From assembly GCF_000020665.1 (NCBI RefSeq), contig NC_011071.1, forward strand, positions 4,268,501 through 4,332,500: a stretch of 64,000 nucleotides of DNA, read 5' to 3'. The notes beneath the pieces were generated by a model, which worked only from the letters and a program-made list of their open reading frames with translations, had not been told where the DNA came from and did not search any database. The number at the start of each line of letters is the position of its first letter. Positions within the stretch are counted from its first letter, which is position 1. This DNA is from Stenotrophomonas maltophilia R551-3. GTDB lineage: Bacteria; Pseudomonadota; Gammaproteobacteria; Xanthomonadales; Xanthomonadaceae. Of this stretch, positions 51,219 to 60,928 are shown in pieces. Both the position numbers and the translations under genes were made by a program.

Positions 51219-52634
51219 TTACTGCGCGTCCGCCCCACCGCCCAGCACCTTGAACAGCGTCACCCGGTTACCCGCTTCCTGCTGCTGCAGGGCGATCAGG
51301 TCCTGCTGCGCAGCGTACAGGCTGCGCTGTGCATCCAGCGCCTGCAGGTAGCCGTCCAGCCCGGTGCGGTAACGCGCATCGGCCAGCGTATAGCTGCGCT
51401 GGCTGGCGGCGACCAGCGCACGCTGGGCCTCCATCTGCGCGATCAGGTGATCCCGCGTGGCCAGCGCATCGGCCACTTCACTGAAGGCCTGCTGGATTGC
51501 CTTCTCATACTGGGCGATGCCGATGTCCTTGCCGATCTTCGAGGCATCCAGCGAGGCCTTCAACGCGCCGGCGTGGAATATCGGTGCGGTGATGCTGGGC
51601 GCGAACGACCAGCCGCGGGTGCCGGCCGAGAACAGCGTCGACAACGCGGTGGAGCTGTGGCCGTAGTTGGCGGTCAGCGTCAGCGTCGGGAAGAACGCGG
51701 CGCGCGCGGCACCGATATCGGCATTGGCTGCCTGCAACGCGTGTTCGGCGGACAGCACGTCCGGGCGCTGCAGCAGCACGCTTGAGGGAAGGTTGGCCGA
51801 CAACGGTGCCAGCGCCACGGTGCCATCCAGTGCCTGCGCGCCGGGCAGCAATGCCGCGTCCAGCGGCGCGCCCACCAGCAACTGCAGCGCATCGCGATCC
51901 CGCGCCTGCTGGGTCTGCAGCTTGGCCAGCGCAGCGCGCGCGGCTTCCACGCTGGTCTGCACCTGCGACAGGTCCAGGCCCGAGGCCAGGCCCTGTGCAT
52001 GGCGGGCCTCGGTGCGCTGCAGGGTCTGCTGCTGGCTGTCCAGGGTCTGCCGGGTGAACGCCAGCGACTGCTCGTCCGCCGCCAGCGCCAGCCACGCCGT
52101 GGCCACTTCGGCCACCAGGCTGGTGCGCGCGGCGCGCTGGTTCTCGGCGCTGGCCAGCCAGTTCTGCAGGGCCTCGTTGTTCAGGCTGCGGATGCGCCCG
52201 AACAGGTCCAGCTCCCAACTGCTGATACCCACCTGCACGGCATCGGATTCGGTTATCTGGGTGGCACCGGTCTCGCTGTTGGCATCACTCACCCGCGAGC
52301 GGGTGACACTGCCACTGGCATCCACCGACGGCAGCAGCGCCGCGCGCTGGATGCGGTACTGCGCGCGTTCCTTCTGCACCTGCAGCACCGCCACGCGCAG
52401 GTCGCGGTTGTTCTGCAGCGCCAGCGCGATCACCTGCTGCAGGCGCGGTTCCAGGAACACCTCGCGCCACGCCGGCATCGTCAATACCGGCTCGGCCTCG
52501 CCCGTGGCGGCATTGCCGATCTGCGCCGGCACCGGCGCCTCGGGGCGCTGGTAGTGCGGGGCCATGCTCACGCAGCCGCCCAGCACCGTGGTCATCGTTG
52601 CGGCCGCCAGGGCGCGCAGCAGCATCGGCTTCAT
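51219..52634 (-). CDS. smeC: Outer-membrane efflux lipoprotein of the SmeABC pump
   Basis: A 471-residue TolC/OprM-type (NodT family) outer-membrane factor. Lipobox LGGC near residue 21, then two repeats of the efflux helical barrel (for example LALQNNRDLRVAVLQVQKERAQYRI and the matching C-terminal half AEHALQAANADIGAARAAFFP). It forms the outer-membrane exit of the tripartite pump. Its ATG overlaps the smeB stop by four bases. In S. maltophilia SmeC is known to contribute to antimicrobial resistance. Confidence 0.92.
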   Translation of the reverse strand: MKPMLLRALAAATMTTVLGGCVSMAPHYQRPEAPVPAQIGNAATGEAEPVLTMPAWREVFLEPRLQQVIALALQNNRDLRVAVLQVQKERAQYRIQRAALLPSVDASGSVTRSRVSDANSETGATQITESDAVQVGISSWELDLFGRIRSLNNEALQNWLASAENQRAARTSLVAEVATAWLALAADEQSLAFTRQTLDSQQQTLQRTEARHAQGLASGLDLSQVQTSVEAARAALAKLQTQQARDRDALQLLVGAPLDAALLPGAQALDGTVALAPLSANLPSSVLLQRPDVLSAEHALQAANADIGAARAAFFPTLTLTANYGHSSTALSTLFSAGTRGWSFAPSITAPIFHAGALKASLDASKIGKDIGIAQYEKAIQQAFSEVADALATRDHLIAQMEAQRALVAASQRSYTLADARYRTGLDGYLQALDAQRSLYAAQQDLIALQQQEAGNRVTLFKVLGGGADAQ

Positions 52635-55600
52635 GGGTTTGCCTCCGCGGCAGTGGCATCGGCCGGCGCGCGGCCCGGGAACAGGCGGCGCACCAGCAGG
52701 TAGAACAGCGGCACGAAGAACATGCCCAGCACCATCGAGGCGACCGTACCACCGGCCACGCCCGTACCCAGCGAACGGCGCGCGGCCGAACCGGCGCCGG
52801 TGGCGAACACCAGCGGCAGCACGCCCATCAGGAACGCCAGCGAGGTCATCACGATCGGCCGCAGCCGCAGGTACACCGCCTGTAGGATCGCCTCGCGCGT
52901 GCTCTTGCCCTGCTGCTCGAGGATGCGTGCGAACTCGACGATCAGGATGCCGTTCTTCGCCGCCAGACCAATCGTGGTCAGCAGCCCAACCTGGAAGTAC
53001 ACGTCGTTGTTGAGGCCACGCAGGTTCATCATCAGCACGGCGCCGAACACACCCACCGGCACCGCCAGCATCACCGCGAACGGCACCGCCCAGCTTTCAT
53101 ACAGCGCGGCCAGGCACAGGAACACGAACAGCAGCGAGATGGCATACAGCATCGGCGCCTGGTTGCCCGAGAGCTGCTCCTGGTAGGCCATGTCCGACCA
53201 CGCGTGGCTGAAGCCTTCCGGCAGTGTGTCGGCCAGGCGCGCGATCTCAGCCATCGCCTCACCGGAACTGACGCCCGCTGCCGGCTGCCCGGTGATTTCC
53301 ATCGCTGATACGCCGTTGTAGCGCTGCAATGCGGCCGGCGCACTGGTCCAATGCGTGCTGATCAGCGACGACAGCGGCACCATCTGCCCGGCCTGGTTGC
53401 GCACGCTCCAGCGCTCGATGTCCTGCGGCTGCATGCGTGCTTCGGCCGTGCCCTGGATGAACACCTTCTTGATGCGGCCCTTGTAGATGAAGTTGTTGAC
53501 GAAGTCGCCGCCCAACGCCGCGTTCAAGGTGTCATTGATGTCCTGTGGATTCACGCCCATGGCCTGCGCCTTGGCGTCGTCCACCTTCACTGCGTACACC
53601 GGCGCGTCTTCCAGGCTGGCGTAGCGCACGTTGACCAGCTTCGGATCCTTGGCGGCCTCCTTCAGCAACGTGTTGCGCGCAGCCACGGCGGCGGCATGGC
53701 CGGCACCGCCTTCGTCCTGCAGTTCCAGGGTGAAACCGCCCGCGTCGCCCAGGCCGAGGATGGCCGGTGGCGAGGTGATGAATACCTGCGCATCGGGCAC
53801 GCTGGCCATGGCCGCGGTCAAGCGCGCGGCGATGGTATCGGCATCGTCCTTGCGGTCATCCCAATCCTTGAGCCGGATGAAGGCCTGGCCGACGTTCTGG
53901 CCGCTGCCGGTGACACTGAAACCGGCGGTGGCCTGGATCGAGAGCACGCTGTCGTCCTTCACCGCGGCCGCACTGAGGCGATCCATCACTGCACGGGTCT
54001 GCTCCAGGGTGGAGCCGGCTGGCAGCTTCACCAGCGCGTTGAGCATGCCCTGGTCCTCATCGGGCAGGAATGCGCCGGGCAGGTGCCACAGCAGCAGGCC
54101 TGTGGCCACGCTCAGCACCAGGTAGAACAGCACACCCAACGCGCGCCGGCCGAGGAAACCATCGACGCGATGGCGCAGGCCATTGGAGGTGCGCTCGAAG
54201 CGGTGGTTGAACCAGATGAAGAACTTGCCCAGCAGGCTCGGCTCGCCGCCGTGATCGCCATGCGGATGGCCGCCCTTGGGAATCTGATGCAGGATGCTGC
54301 CGCACAGCGCCGGGGTGATGGTCATCGCCACCAGCACCGACAGGATCATCGCAGCGGCAATCGTCACCGAGAACTGGCGATAGATCACGCCGGTGACACC
54401 GCTGAAGAACGCCATCGGCAGGAACACCGCGGTGAGCACCAGCACGATGCCGACCAGCGCGCCGGTGATCTGGCCCATCGCCTTCAGCGTGGCCGGCTTC
54501 GGTGCCAGCCCTTCGAAGGTCATCACCCGCTCCACGTTCTCCACCACCACGATGGCATCGTCCACCAGCAGGCCGATGGCCAGCACCAGTGCGAACATGG
54601 TCAGCGTGTTGATCGAGTACCCGAACGCCGCCAGCACGCCGAACGTGCCCAGCAGCACCACCGGCACCGCGATGGTCGGGATCAGCGTGGCCCGCCAGTT
54701 CTGCAGGAACAGGTACATCACCAGCACGACCAGCGCGATCGCCTCGATCAGGGTGATCACCACTTCCTTCAGCGAGATGGTCACGAACGGCGTGGTAGTG
54801 AATGCCACGTGGGCGGTGTAGCCGTGTGGCCAGTACTTCTGCAGCTGCTGCAGCCGTGCATCGATGGCCTTGGAGACGGCGATCGCGTTCGCACCGGCAT
54901 TGAGTTCAATGCCCAGCGAGGCCGACGGCTTGCCGTTGAAGGTGCTGATGCTGTCGTAGCTCTCCGGCCCCAGACCGATCGTCGCCACGTCGCCCAGGTG
55001 CACCACGCTGCCACCGGCGTCGGCCTTGAGCACCACCTGCGCGAACTGCTCGGGGGTGTGCAGACGGCTGCGCGCGGTCACCGTGGCGTCCAGCTGCTGG
55101 CCCTTCAGCGCCGGCTGGCCGCCCAGCTCACCAGCCGACACGTCGGTGTTCTGCGCCTGCAGTGCGGTCTCGATGTCCGACGGCATCAGTGCGTACTGGC
55201 GCATCTTTTCCGGGTCCAGCCAGATACGCATGGCGTATTCCTGGCCGATCGGCTGGATGTTGCCGACGCCGCTGACACGGCTGATCTGGTCGTCGATGCG
55301 CGCCTCCATGAAGTTGGCGACATCGAAGTTGTCCATGCTGCCGTCTTCGCTGGTGAACGACAGCACCTCGAAGATCGAACCGCTGGACTTGGTGATGGTC
55401 AGCCCATTCTGCTGCACCGCCTGCGGCAAGGTGGCCATGGCCGCCTGCAGCTGGTTCTGTACCTGTACCTGCGCGGTGTCCGGGTTGGTGCCGGTGGCAA
55501 ACACCAGGTTGACCTGCGCCGAGCCATCGGAGGCGCTGGTGGAGGTCATGTACATCAGGTGGTCCAGGCTCTGCTGGGACTGCTCGATGACCTGGGTGAC

Positions 55601-55780
55601 CGCGTTTTCCACGGTCTGCGACGAGGCACCGGTGTAGGTGGCGCGGATGGTGATGGTGGGCGGGGCGATCTGCGGGTAGCGGTCCACCGGCAGGATCAGG
55701 ATTGCGAGCAGGCCGAGCAGGCTGACCGCGATGGCGATCACCCAGGCGAAGATCGGCCGGTCGATGAAGAAACGAACCAT
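52631..55780 (-). CDS. smeB: RND multidrug transporter of the SmeABC pump
   Basis: A 1049-residue resistance-nodulation-division (HAE1 type) inner-membrane transporter. Features: N-terminal FFIDRPIFAWVIAI, proton-relay aspartates in GLLVDDAIVVVENVERVM, the loop repeats and MTITPALCGSIL, and C-terminal VYLRLRPIVMTSLAFLMGVLPL. It is second in smeABC, 12 bases after smeA. Substrates of this pump include several antibiotic classes in published work on the species. Confidence 0.94.
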   Translation of the reverse strand: MVRFFIDRPIFAWVIAIAVSLLGLLAILILPVDRYPQIAPPTITIRATYTGASSQTVENAVTQVIEQSQQSLDHLMYMTSTSASDGSAQVNLVFATGTNPDTAQVQVQNQLQAAMATLPQAVQQNGLTITKSSGSIFEVLSFTSEDGSMDNFDVANFMEARIDDQISRVSGVGNIQPIGQEYAMRIWLDPEKMRQYALMPSDIETALQAQNTDVSAGELGGQPALKGQQLDATVTARSRLHTPEQFAQVVLKADAGGSVVHLGDVATIGLGPESYDSISTFNGKPSASLGIELNAGANAIAVSKAIDARLQQLQKYWPHGYTAHVAFTTTPFVTISLKEVVITLIEAIALVVLVMYLFLQNWRATLIPTIAVPVVLLGTFGVLAAFGYSINTLTMFALVLAIGLLVDDAIVVVENVERVMTFEGLAPKPATLKAMGQITGALVGIVLVLTAVFLPMAFFSGVTGVIYRQFSVTIAAAMILSVLVAMTITPALCGSILHQIPKGGHPHGDHGGEPSLLGKFFIWFNHRFERTSNGLRHRVDGFLGRRALGVLFYLVLSVATGLLLWHLPGAFLPDEDQGMLNALVKLPAGSTLEQTRAVMDRLSAAAVKDDSVLSIQATAGFSVTGSGQNVGQAFIRLKDWDDRKDDADTIAARLTAAMASVPDAQVFITSPPAILGLGDAGGFTLELQDEGGAGHAAAVAARNTLLKEAAKDPKLVNVRYASLEDAPVYAVKVDDAKAQAMGVNPQDINDTLNAALGGDFVNNFIYKGRIKKVFIQGTAEARMQPQDIERWSVRNQAGQMVPLSSLISTHWTSAPAALQRYNGVSAMEITGQPAAGVSSGEAMAEIARLADTLPEGFSHAWSDMAYQEQLSGNQAPMLYAISLLFVFLCLAALYESWAVPFAVMLAVPVGVFGAVLMMNLRGLNNDVYFQVGLLTTIGLAAKNGILIVEFARILEQQGKSTREAILQAVYLRLRPIVMTSLAFLMGVLPLVFATGAGSAARRSLGTGVAGGTVASMVLGMFFVPLFYLLVRRLFPGRAPADATAAEANP

Positions 55781-55792
55781 GCGCGGCAGGCC

Positions 55793-56989
55793 TCAGTGCG
55801 ACGTTTCGTCGGTGTTGCCGTTCGGGTCGATCGCCGGCATGGCGGCCAGCTGCGCGGTGGTGGCCGCTATCGCCTTCACCTGCTGGCCGAGCGAAACCGC
55901 ACTGCCGTTGCTGACGATCACCCGCTCACCGGCCTTCAAGCCCTGCGTGATCTGCCACTGGTTGCCCACCACCTGACCAATGCCGACCCGGCGTTCCACC
56001 ACATGGTCCCTGGCGTCGAGCAGGCGCAGCAGCGGCTCGCCGCGTTCATTGCGCAGCACCGCCTTCTGCGGCACCAGCAGCGCGCGCGCATCGGTGGCCA
56101 TCGGCAGCACCGCCTTCAGATACATCCCCGGCAACAGCAGGCCGTCCGGGTTCGGAATGACCGCACGCAGCACCACGTTGCCGGTGCCCGGATCGACCGC
56201 ACTGCCGACGAACTCCAGGGTCCCTTCATGCGCGTACGTGCTGCCGTCCTCCAGCAGCACCTTCACCTGTGCCTTGCCATCGATGGCCTTCACCAGGCCG
56301 GCATCGAGCTGCTTGCGCAGTGCCAGCATCTGCGTGCTGGACTGGGTCACATCCAGGTACACCGGATCCAACCGTTGAATGGTCGCCAGCGCCGCGTCCT
56401 GGCCGGCAGCGACCAGCGCGCCGGCAGTGACGCTGGAGGTGCCGATGCGGCCGTCGATCGGTGCGCTGATCCGGGTGTAGTCGAGGTTGATGCGGGCGGC
56501 CTGCAGCGCAGCGCGCGCGGCAATCACATTGGCCTGCGCCTGCTTCAGTGCCGAAGTGGCATCGTCGGCATCCTGCTTGCTGGCCGCATCCAGGCCCAGC
56601 AGCGTGCGCGTGCGCTCGGCCTTCGGCTGCGCCGACAGCACGGTGGCCTCGGCCTGCGCCAGCTGGCCACGAGCAGTATCGAAGGCGGCCTGGTACGGCG
56701 CCGGATCGACCTGGTACAGCAACTGCCCGGCCTTGACCTGCTGGCCTTCGGTGAACAACCGCTGGCGGATCAGCCCGCCGATCTGCGGCCGTACCTCGGA
56801 CACCTCGAACGGCACCGCCCGACCAGGCAGGGTCTGCTGCAGCGCCAGCGGCTGCGCGCTGGCGGTAATGACGCCGACTTCAGGCGTGGCTGGCGTTTCG
56901 GACCTGCCCGCCGAGCAGGCCGCCAGGGACATCAGCAGGGGCAACAGCAGCGGATGGGGGGAGCGGGACAGCGGGCGCGGGAGTGACAT
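55793..56989 (-). CDS. smeA: Periplasmic adaptor (membrane fusion) lipoprotein of the SmeABC pump
   Basis: A 398-residue membrane fusion protein. Lipobox SLAAC near residue 25, lipoyl halves around a coiled-coil hairpin (EVRPQIGGLIRQRLFTEGQQVKAGQLLYQVD, then the helical YQAAFDTARGQLAQAEATVLS region) and a beta-barrel. It bridges SmeB and SmeC. The start at 56989 lies 118 bases from the divergent sensor kinase start, so the two operons share a control region. Confidence 0.93.
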   Translation of the reverse strand: MSLPRPLSRSPHPLLLPLLMSLAACSAGRSETPATPEVGVITASAQPLALQQTLPGRAVPFEVSEVRPQIGGLIRQRLFTEGQQVKAGQLLYQVDPAPYQAAFDTARGQLAQAEATVLSAQPKAERTRTLLGLDAASKQDADDATSALKQAQANVIAARAALQAARINLDYTRISAPIDGRIGTSSVTAGALVAAGQDAALATIQRLDPVYLDVTQSSTQMLALRKQLDAGLVKAIDGKAQVKVLLEDGSTYAHEGTLEFVGSAVDPGTGNVVLRAVIPNPDGLLLPGMYLKAVLPMATDARALLVPQKAVLRNERGEPLLRLLDARDHVVERRVGIGQVVGNQWQITQGLKAGERVIVSNGSAVSLGQQVKAIAATTAQLAAMPAIDPNGNTDETSH

Positions 56990-57106
56990 GGGGGGCGTGG
57001 GGGCCTTGCGTTGACCCGTGCACGCTGCCGTGGAACTGTGCAGAGAATATGGAGAATGTGCGACCGGCTCAGCTGGCGCTTGCTTTCAGCGCCGCATGCG
57101 CCGCTA

Positions 57107-58510
57107 ATGGCCTCCGCGATGGTGAAGATTCGACTCAAATTCGGCCTGACCGCGAAGACCTTCCTCGCGATCTTCACCGCCTGCCTGCTGGTGCTGGCAG
57201 TGAACGGCATTGCCAGTCGCGTTGCGTTCCAGACCGGCTTCCTGGACTACCTCAACGACCAGGGCGACCTGCGCATGCAGCGCCTGATGCCCCACCTGCA
57301 GCGCGAGTACAGCGCGCACGGCGGCTGGGAGCATCTGCGCGGTGACAGTGACCGCTGGGCGCGGCTGCTGCGTCCGGATCTGGCCCATGGACACGAGGGA
57401 CCGGTGCCGCCGCTGTCCGACCAGACCGGCGTACCGTCGCGGCTGGGCCTGTTCGATGCGCGCCACCGGTTCGTGGCCGGCAACCCCGATGCCACCAGTG
57501 ATGACGAGCCGCATCCTGTGCAGCTGGACGGGCACACCGTCGGCTGGCTGGGCATGGTGCCGTTCCAGACGGTCATCGCCACCAACGATCTGAACTTCTA
57601 CAACACCCAGGTGCGCGCCTGGTGGGTGATCGGCGTCGCCCTGCTGCTGGTGACGGTGCTGCTGGCCTGGCTGGTGTCGCGTGCGCTGCGCCAGCGCCTG
57701 GCCAAGCTGGCCGCGGCCACGCACCGGCTCGCCGCCGGTGACTACGCCACACGCATCGAACGCACCAGCGACGACGAACTGGACGCGCTGGTCAACGACT
57801 TCAACCGGATGGCACAGGCGCTGGACGATACCGAGCGCAACCGCCGCGCGTTCATCGCCGACATCTCGCACGAGCTGCGCACGCCGCTGGCGGTGGTGCG
57901 CGCCGAGCTGGAAGCGATCGAGGACGGCATCCGTCCATTGGACCGCGCCAACCTCGGTGGCCTGCAAAGCGAGATCCGCCAGCTGGGCAAGCTGGTCGAC
58001 GACCTGCACGATCTGTCGATGACCCAGTCCGGCGGCCTCGCCTACCGCTTCGCGCCGCTGGACCTGGTGGCGCTGCTGCGCAGCGAACTCAATGGCATGC
58101 GCGTGCGCTTCTCCGCGGCGGGGCTGGCCCTGGAAGAAGCGCTGCCCGCCACGCCACTGCAGGTATCCGGCGACGAACGGCGCCTGCAGCAGGTCCTGGC
58201 CAACCTGTTGGAAAATGCGCTGCGCTATACCCATACCGGCGGCCGCGTACGTGTGCAGGCGGCTCGCGTACCTGCCGGCGTGCAGCTGATCGTGGAAGAC
58301 ACCGCACCGGGCGTGCCGGCCGACAAGTGCGCGCTGCTGTTCGAGCGCTTCTACCGGGTGGAGAGTTCGCGCAACCGTGCCAGCGGCGGCAGCGGGTTGG
58401 GCCTGGCCATCAGCCACAACATCATCCTCGCCCACCACGGCCACATCCACGCCGAGCCCTCACCACTGGGCGGGCTGCGCGTGGTCATCACCCTACCGGA
58501 GCCTGCATGA
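57107..58510 (+). CDS. smeS: Sensor histidine kinase of the SmeSR two-component system
   Basis: About 467 residues: membrane segment (TFLAIFTACLLVLAVNGIA), periplasmic sensor, second membrane segment (WWVIGVALLLVTVLLAWLVS), HAMP domain (HRLAAGDYATRIERTSDDELDAL), the dimerisation helix with phospho-histidine in ADISHELRTPLAVV, and the ATPase domain with LLENALRY, ERFYRVE and GGSGLGLAIS. It resembles BaeS. The exact start is uncertain (57107 or 57119; neither has a strong ribosome site). Divergent from smeABC. Confidence 0.9.
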   Translation: MASAMVKIRLKFGLTAKTFLAIFTACLLVLAVNGIASRVAFQTGFLDYLNDQGDLRMQRLMPHLQREYSAHGGWEHLRGDSDRWARLLRPDLAHGHEGPVPPLSDQTGVPSRLGLFDARHRFVAGNPDATSDDEPHPVQLDGHTVGWLGMVPFQTVIATNDLNFYNTQVRAWWVIGVALLLVTVLLAWLVSRALRQRLAKLAAATHRLAAGDYATRIERTSDDELDALVNDFNRMAQALDDTERNRRAFIADISHELRTPLAVVRAELEAIEDGIRPLDRANLGGLQSEIRQLGKLVDDLHDLSMTQSGGLAYRFAPLDLVALLRSELNGMRVRFSAAGLALEEALPATPLQVSGDERRLQQVLANLLENALRYTHTGGRVRVQAARVPAGVQLIVEDTAPGVPADKCALLFERFYRVESSRNRASGGSGLGLAISHNIILAHHGHIHAEPSPLGGLRVVITLPEPA

Positions 58511-59196
58511 GCACGTCCCCCGCTGCGTCCGCGAAGATCCTGATCGTCGAGGATGAGCCACGCCTGGCCTCGGTCCTGCGTGACTACCTGGCGGCCGCCG
58601 GCATGACCAGCGAATGGGTGGACGATGGCGGCCTGGTGATCGACGCGTTCGCGCGCTACCAGCCTGACCTGGTGCTGCTGGACCTGATGCTGCCGCAGCG
58701 CGATGGCGTGGACCTGTGCCGCGAACTGCGCGCAGCCAGCGACGTACCGGTGATCATGGTCACCGCGCGGGTGGAAGAGATCGACCGCCTGCTGGGCCTG
58801 GACATCGGTGCCGACGACTACATCTGCAAGCCGTTCAGCCCGCGCGAGGTGGTCGCGCGGGTGGTGGCGGTGCTGCGCCGCTATCGCCCGGACCCCGCTG
58901 CACGCGCCAACAGCGGCCTGCACATCGACGAACCGGCGGCACGCGCCACCTGGAACGGCAAGGGCCTGGACCTGACGCCGGTGGAGTACCGCCTGCTGCG
59001 CACCCTGCTGGCCACGCCCGGCCGGATCTGGGCACGCGATGAACTGCTCGACCGCCTCTATCTGGACCATCGCGTGGTGGTCGACCGCACCGTCGACAGC
59101 CATGTGCGCAACCTGCGCCGCAAGCTGTCCGATGCCGGCATGGAAGGCGAGCCGATCCGCTCGGTATACGGGATGGGTTACAGCTACGAACCGTAG
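58507..59196 (+). CDS. smeR: OmpR-type response regulator of the SmeSR system
   Basis: A 229-residue response regulator: receiver domain with phospho-acceptor D59 in LVLLDLMLP and acidic pocket E15-D16, then an OmpR/PhoB winged helix (LTPVEYRLLRTLLATPGRIWARDELLDRLY, VDSHVRNLRRKL). It overlaps smeS by four bases (ATGA). In S. maltophilia SmeSR control smeABC. The stop TAG lies in a sequence that leads into a SMAG dimer. Confidence 0.94.
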   Translation: MSTSPAASAKILIVEDEPRLASVLRDYLAAAGMTSEWVDDGGLVIDAFARYQPDLVLLDLMLPQRDGVDLCRELRAASDVPVIMVTARVEEIDRLLGLDIGADDYICKPFSPREVVARVVAVLRRYRPDPAARANSGLHIDEPAARATWNGKGLDLTPVEYRLLRTLLATPGRIWARDELLDRLYLDHRVVVDRTVDSHVRNLRRKLSDAGMEGEPIRSVYGMGYSYEP

Positions 59197-59199
59197 CGG

Positions 59200-59274
59200 G
59201 TAGTGCCGGCCGCTGGCCGGCAACCGCGCGGCACGCCTGGATTTCCGTGGTTGCCGGCCAGCGGCCGGCACTAC
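59200..59274. repeat. SMAG (GTAG) repeat dimer, left flank of the nucleotidyltransferase gene
   Basis: GTAG 59200 to CTAC 59271-59274 with GCCGGCCGCTGGCCGGC and the inverted copy. Its centre (GCACGCCTGGATTTCCGTGG) is nearly the same as that of the dimer at 60171. Confidence 0.88.
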
Positions 59275-59329
59275 CCGTGCGCACCTGCGTTACACTCGAG
59301 CACGCTCGACATCAACGAATCACGACTGC

Positions 59330-60151
59330 ATGGACGACATTCACCCGATCGCGCCGGACAAGCGCGCCGCCCTCCTTTCCACCCTCGCCGGGATCGAACA
59401 GCGCCACGATGTGCGTGTGCTGCTTGCCTGCGAATCGGGCAGCCGCGGCTGGGGCTTCTCCTCGCCGGACAGCGATTACGATGCACGCTTCATCTACGTG
59501 CATCGCCAGCCGTGGTACCTCAGCGTCAACGAATCCACCGGTCCCGGCGAAGCACAGCGCGATGTGATCGAGCTGCCGATCGACGAGGAGCTCGATGTCA
59601 GCGGCTGGGACCTGCGCAAGGCACTGCGGCTGGTCTCCAAGTCCAATCCAACGCTGATCGAGTGGCTGCGTTCGCCGATCGTGTATCGGCAGGAGGACGC
59701 TGCGGTGGCGCAACTGTGGGAGGCGGCGAAGGAGTTCTATTCGCCGCTGGGCAGCTGGTGGCACTACATGAGCATGGCGAAGACCACGTACAACCGCCAT
59801 CTGGGCGAGCCCACCATCAGTACCAAGAAGTACCTGTACGTGCTGCGTGCCCTGCTTGCCTGCCAGTGGATCGAAAGCGAATCCACGCCGCCGCCCATGG
59901 CCTTCGAGGACCTGCTGGACCGGCTGCTGCCGGACGGTCCCGTGCGCGACGCCATCGATGCCCTGCTGGTGGTGAAGCGAGCCAGCGCCGAAGTCACGGC
60001 CCGTCCGCGCGTCGTCATCATCAGCGACTACATCGACCACGCAATGGCCGTGCGCGCCGCGCAGGCCCCGACGCTGCCGGCTGGACAGGGCGACAGCGCG
60101 TGGCTGGACGTGCTGTTCCGGAAGATGCTGGCCGAACACGCGCCTGCATAG
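59330..60151 (+). CDS. RlaP-like nucleotidyltransferase
   Basis: A 273-residue protein with the minimal polymerase-beta active site: G37-S38-R-G-W-G then D49 and D51 (SSPDSDYDARF). This is the GSRGWGFxSPDSDYD form of the RlaP family, linked by comparative genomics to RNA repair. The C-terminal half is helical with KTTYNRHLG and KYLYVLRALLACQW. Flanked on each side by a SMAG dimer with almost the same centre. No RtcB or RNA ligase gene is adjacent, so its partner is not visible here. Confidence 0.82.
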   Translation: MDDIHPIAPDKRAALLSTLAGIEQRHDVRVLLACESGSRGWGFSSPDSDYDARFIYVHRQPWYLSVNESTGPGEAQRDVIELPIDEELDVSGWDLRKALRLVSKSNPTLIEWLRSPIVYRQEDAAVAQLWEAAKEFYSPLGSWWHYMSMAKTTYNRHLGEPTISTKKYLYVLRALLACQWIESESTPPPMAFEDLLDRLLPDGPVRDAIDALLVVKRASAEVTARPRVVIISDYIDHAMAVRAAQAPTLPAGQGDSAWLDVLFRKMLAEHAPA

Positions 60152-60170
60152 GCGACCGCGCCTGCTTCTG

Positions 60171-60245
60171 GTAGTGCCGGCCGCTGGCCGGCAACCTCAT
60201 GGCGCGCCTGGATTGCCGTAGTTGCCGGCCAGCGGCCGGCACTAC
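60171..60245. repeat. SMAG (GTAG) repeat dimer, right flank of the nucleotidyltransferase gene
   Basis: GTAG 60171 to CTAC 60242-60245, same palindromes as 59200 and a nearly identical 20-base centre (GCGCGCCTGGATTGCCGTAG). Confidence 0.88.
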
Positions 60246-60248
60246 CCC

Positions 60249-60275
60249 GTGGTCCGCACGCGGCGTGCGGACCAC
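60249..60275. terminator. Strong hairpin after the nucleotidyltransferase gene
   Basis: A perfect 11-bp stem GTGGTCCGCAC/GTGCGGACCAC with a five-base loop. No T-run; it may terminate upstream transcription or lie in the leader of the next gene. Confidence 0.55.
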
Positions 60276-60317
60276 GCGGGTATCATCGTCGTGAACGCCC
60301 TGATTTCCGGAGACACG

Positions 60318-60848
60318 ATGAACCCGCTGCGCCCTTTCCGCGACAAGATGCCCGTCCTCGGCGAGCGCGTGTACATCGATCCGGCCTGCACCCTCATCGG
60401 TGACGTGGAACTGGCCGATGACGTGTCGGTGTGGCCGGGCACGGTCATCCGCGGCGACGTCAACCATGTGCGCATCGGTGCACGCACCAACGTGCAGGAC
60501 GGCACCATCATTCACGTCAGCCACCACAGCCCGTACAACAAGGCCGGCTACCCGACCCTGATCGGCGAAGGCGTGACCGTCGGCCACGGCTGCATCATCC
60601 ATGCCTGCACGATCGGCGATTACAGCCTGATCGGCATGGGTGCCTGCATCCTCGATGGCGCCCGCGTGGAGCGCCATGGCTTCGTCGGTGCCGGTGCGGT
60701 GGTCGGCCCGGGCAAGGTGGTGGGTGAAGGTGAGCTGTGGGTGGGCAACCCGGCCCGGCCGGCACGCACGCTGAGCGACAAGGAGATCGAGGCGCTGCAT
60801 TACTCGGCCGACCACTACGTGCGGCTGAAGGATGAATACCTGGGCTGA
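60318..60848 (+). CDS. Gamma-class carbonic anhydrase-like protein
   Basis: A 176-residue left-handed beta-helix protein of the gamma-CA/PaaY/YrdA type with hexapeptide repeats (IGDVELADDVSVWPGTVIRGD, VRIGARTNVQDGTIIH). Metal-ligand histidines are in IIHVSHHSPYN and VTVGHGCIIHACTI. ATG 60318 has CCGGAG seven bases upstream. Activity is likely but many homologues have other roles. Confidence 0.88.
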   Translation: MNPLRPFRDKMPVLGERVYIDPACTLIGDVELADDVSVWPGTVIRGDVNHVRIGARTNVQDGTIIHVSHHSPYNKAGYPTLIGEGVTVGHGCIIHACTIGDYSLIGMGACILDGARVERHGFVGAGAVVGPGKVVGEGELWVGNPARPARTLSDKEIEALHYSADHYVRLKDEYLG

Positions 60849-60928
60849 GCGGCCAACGCCGCCATGCGGCTCTGCTAAAGTCTGGGCCCGACCAGGACCT
60901 GTCGAGACCCCCATGCCTGTGGCTGCCT

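Noticed and set aside
53351..56986. Long open frame opposite smeB and smeA
   Set aside because: Antisense to two firmly identified genes; composition is typical of a GC-driven shadow.
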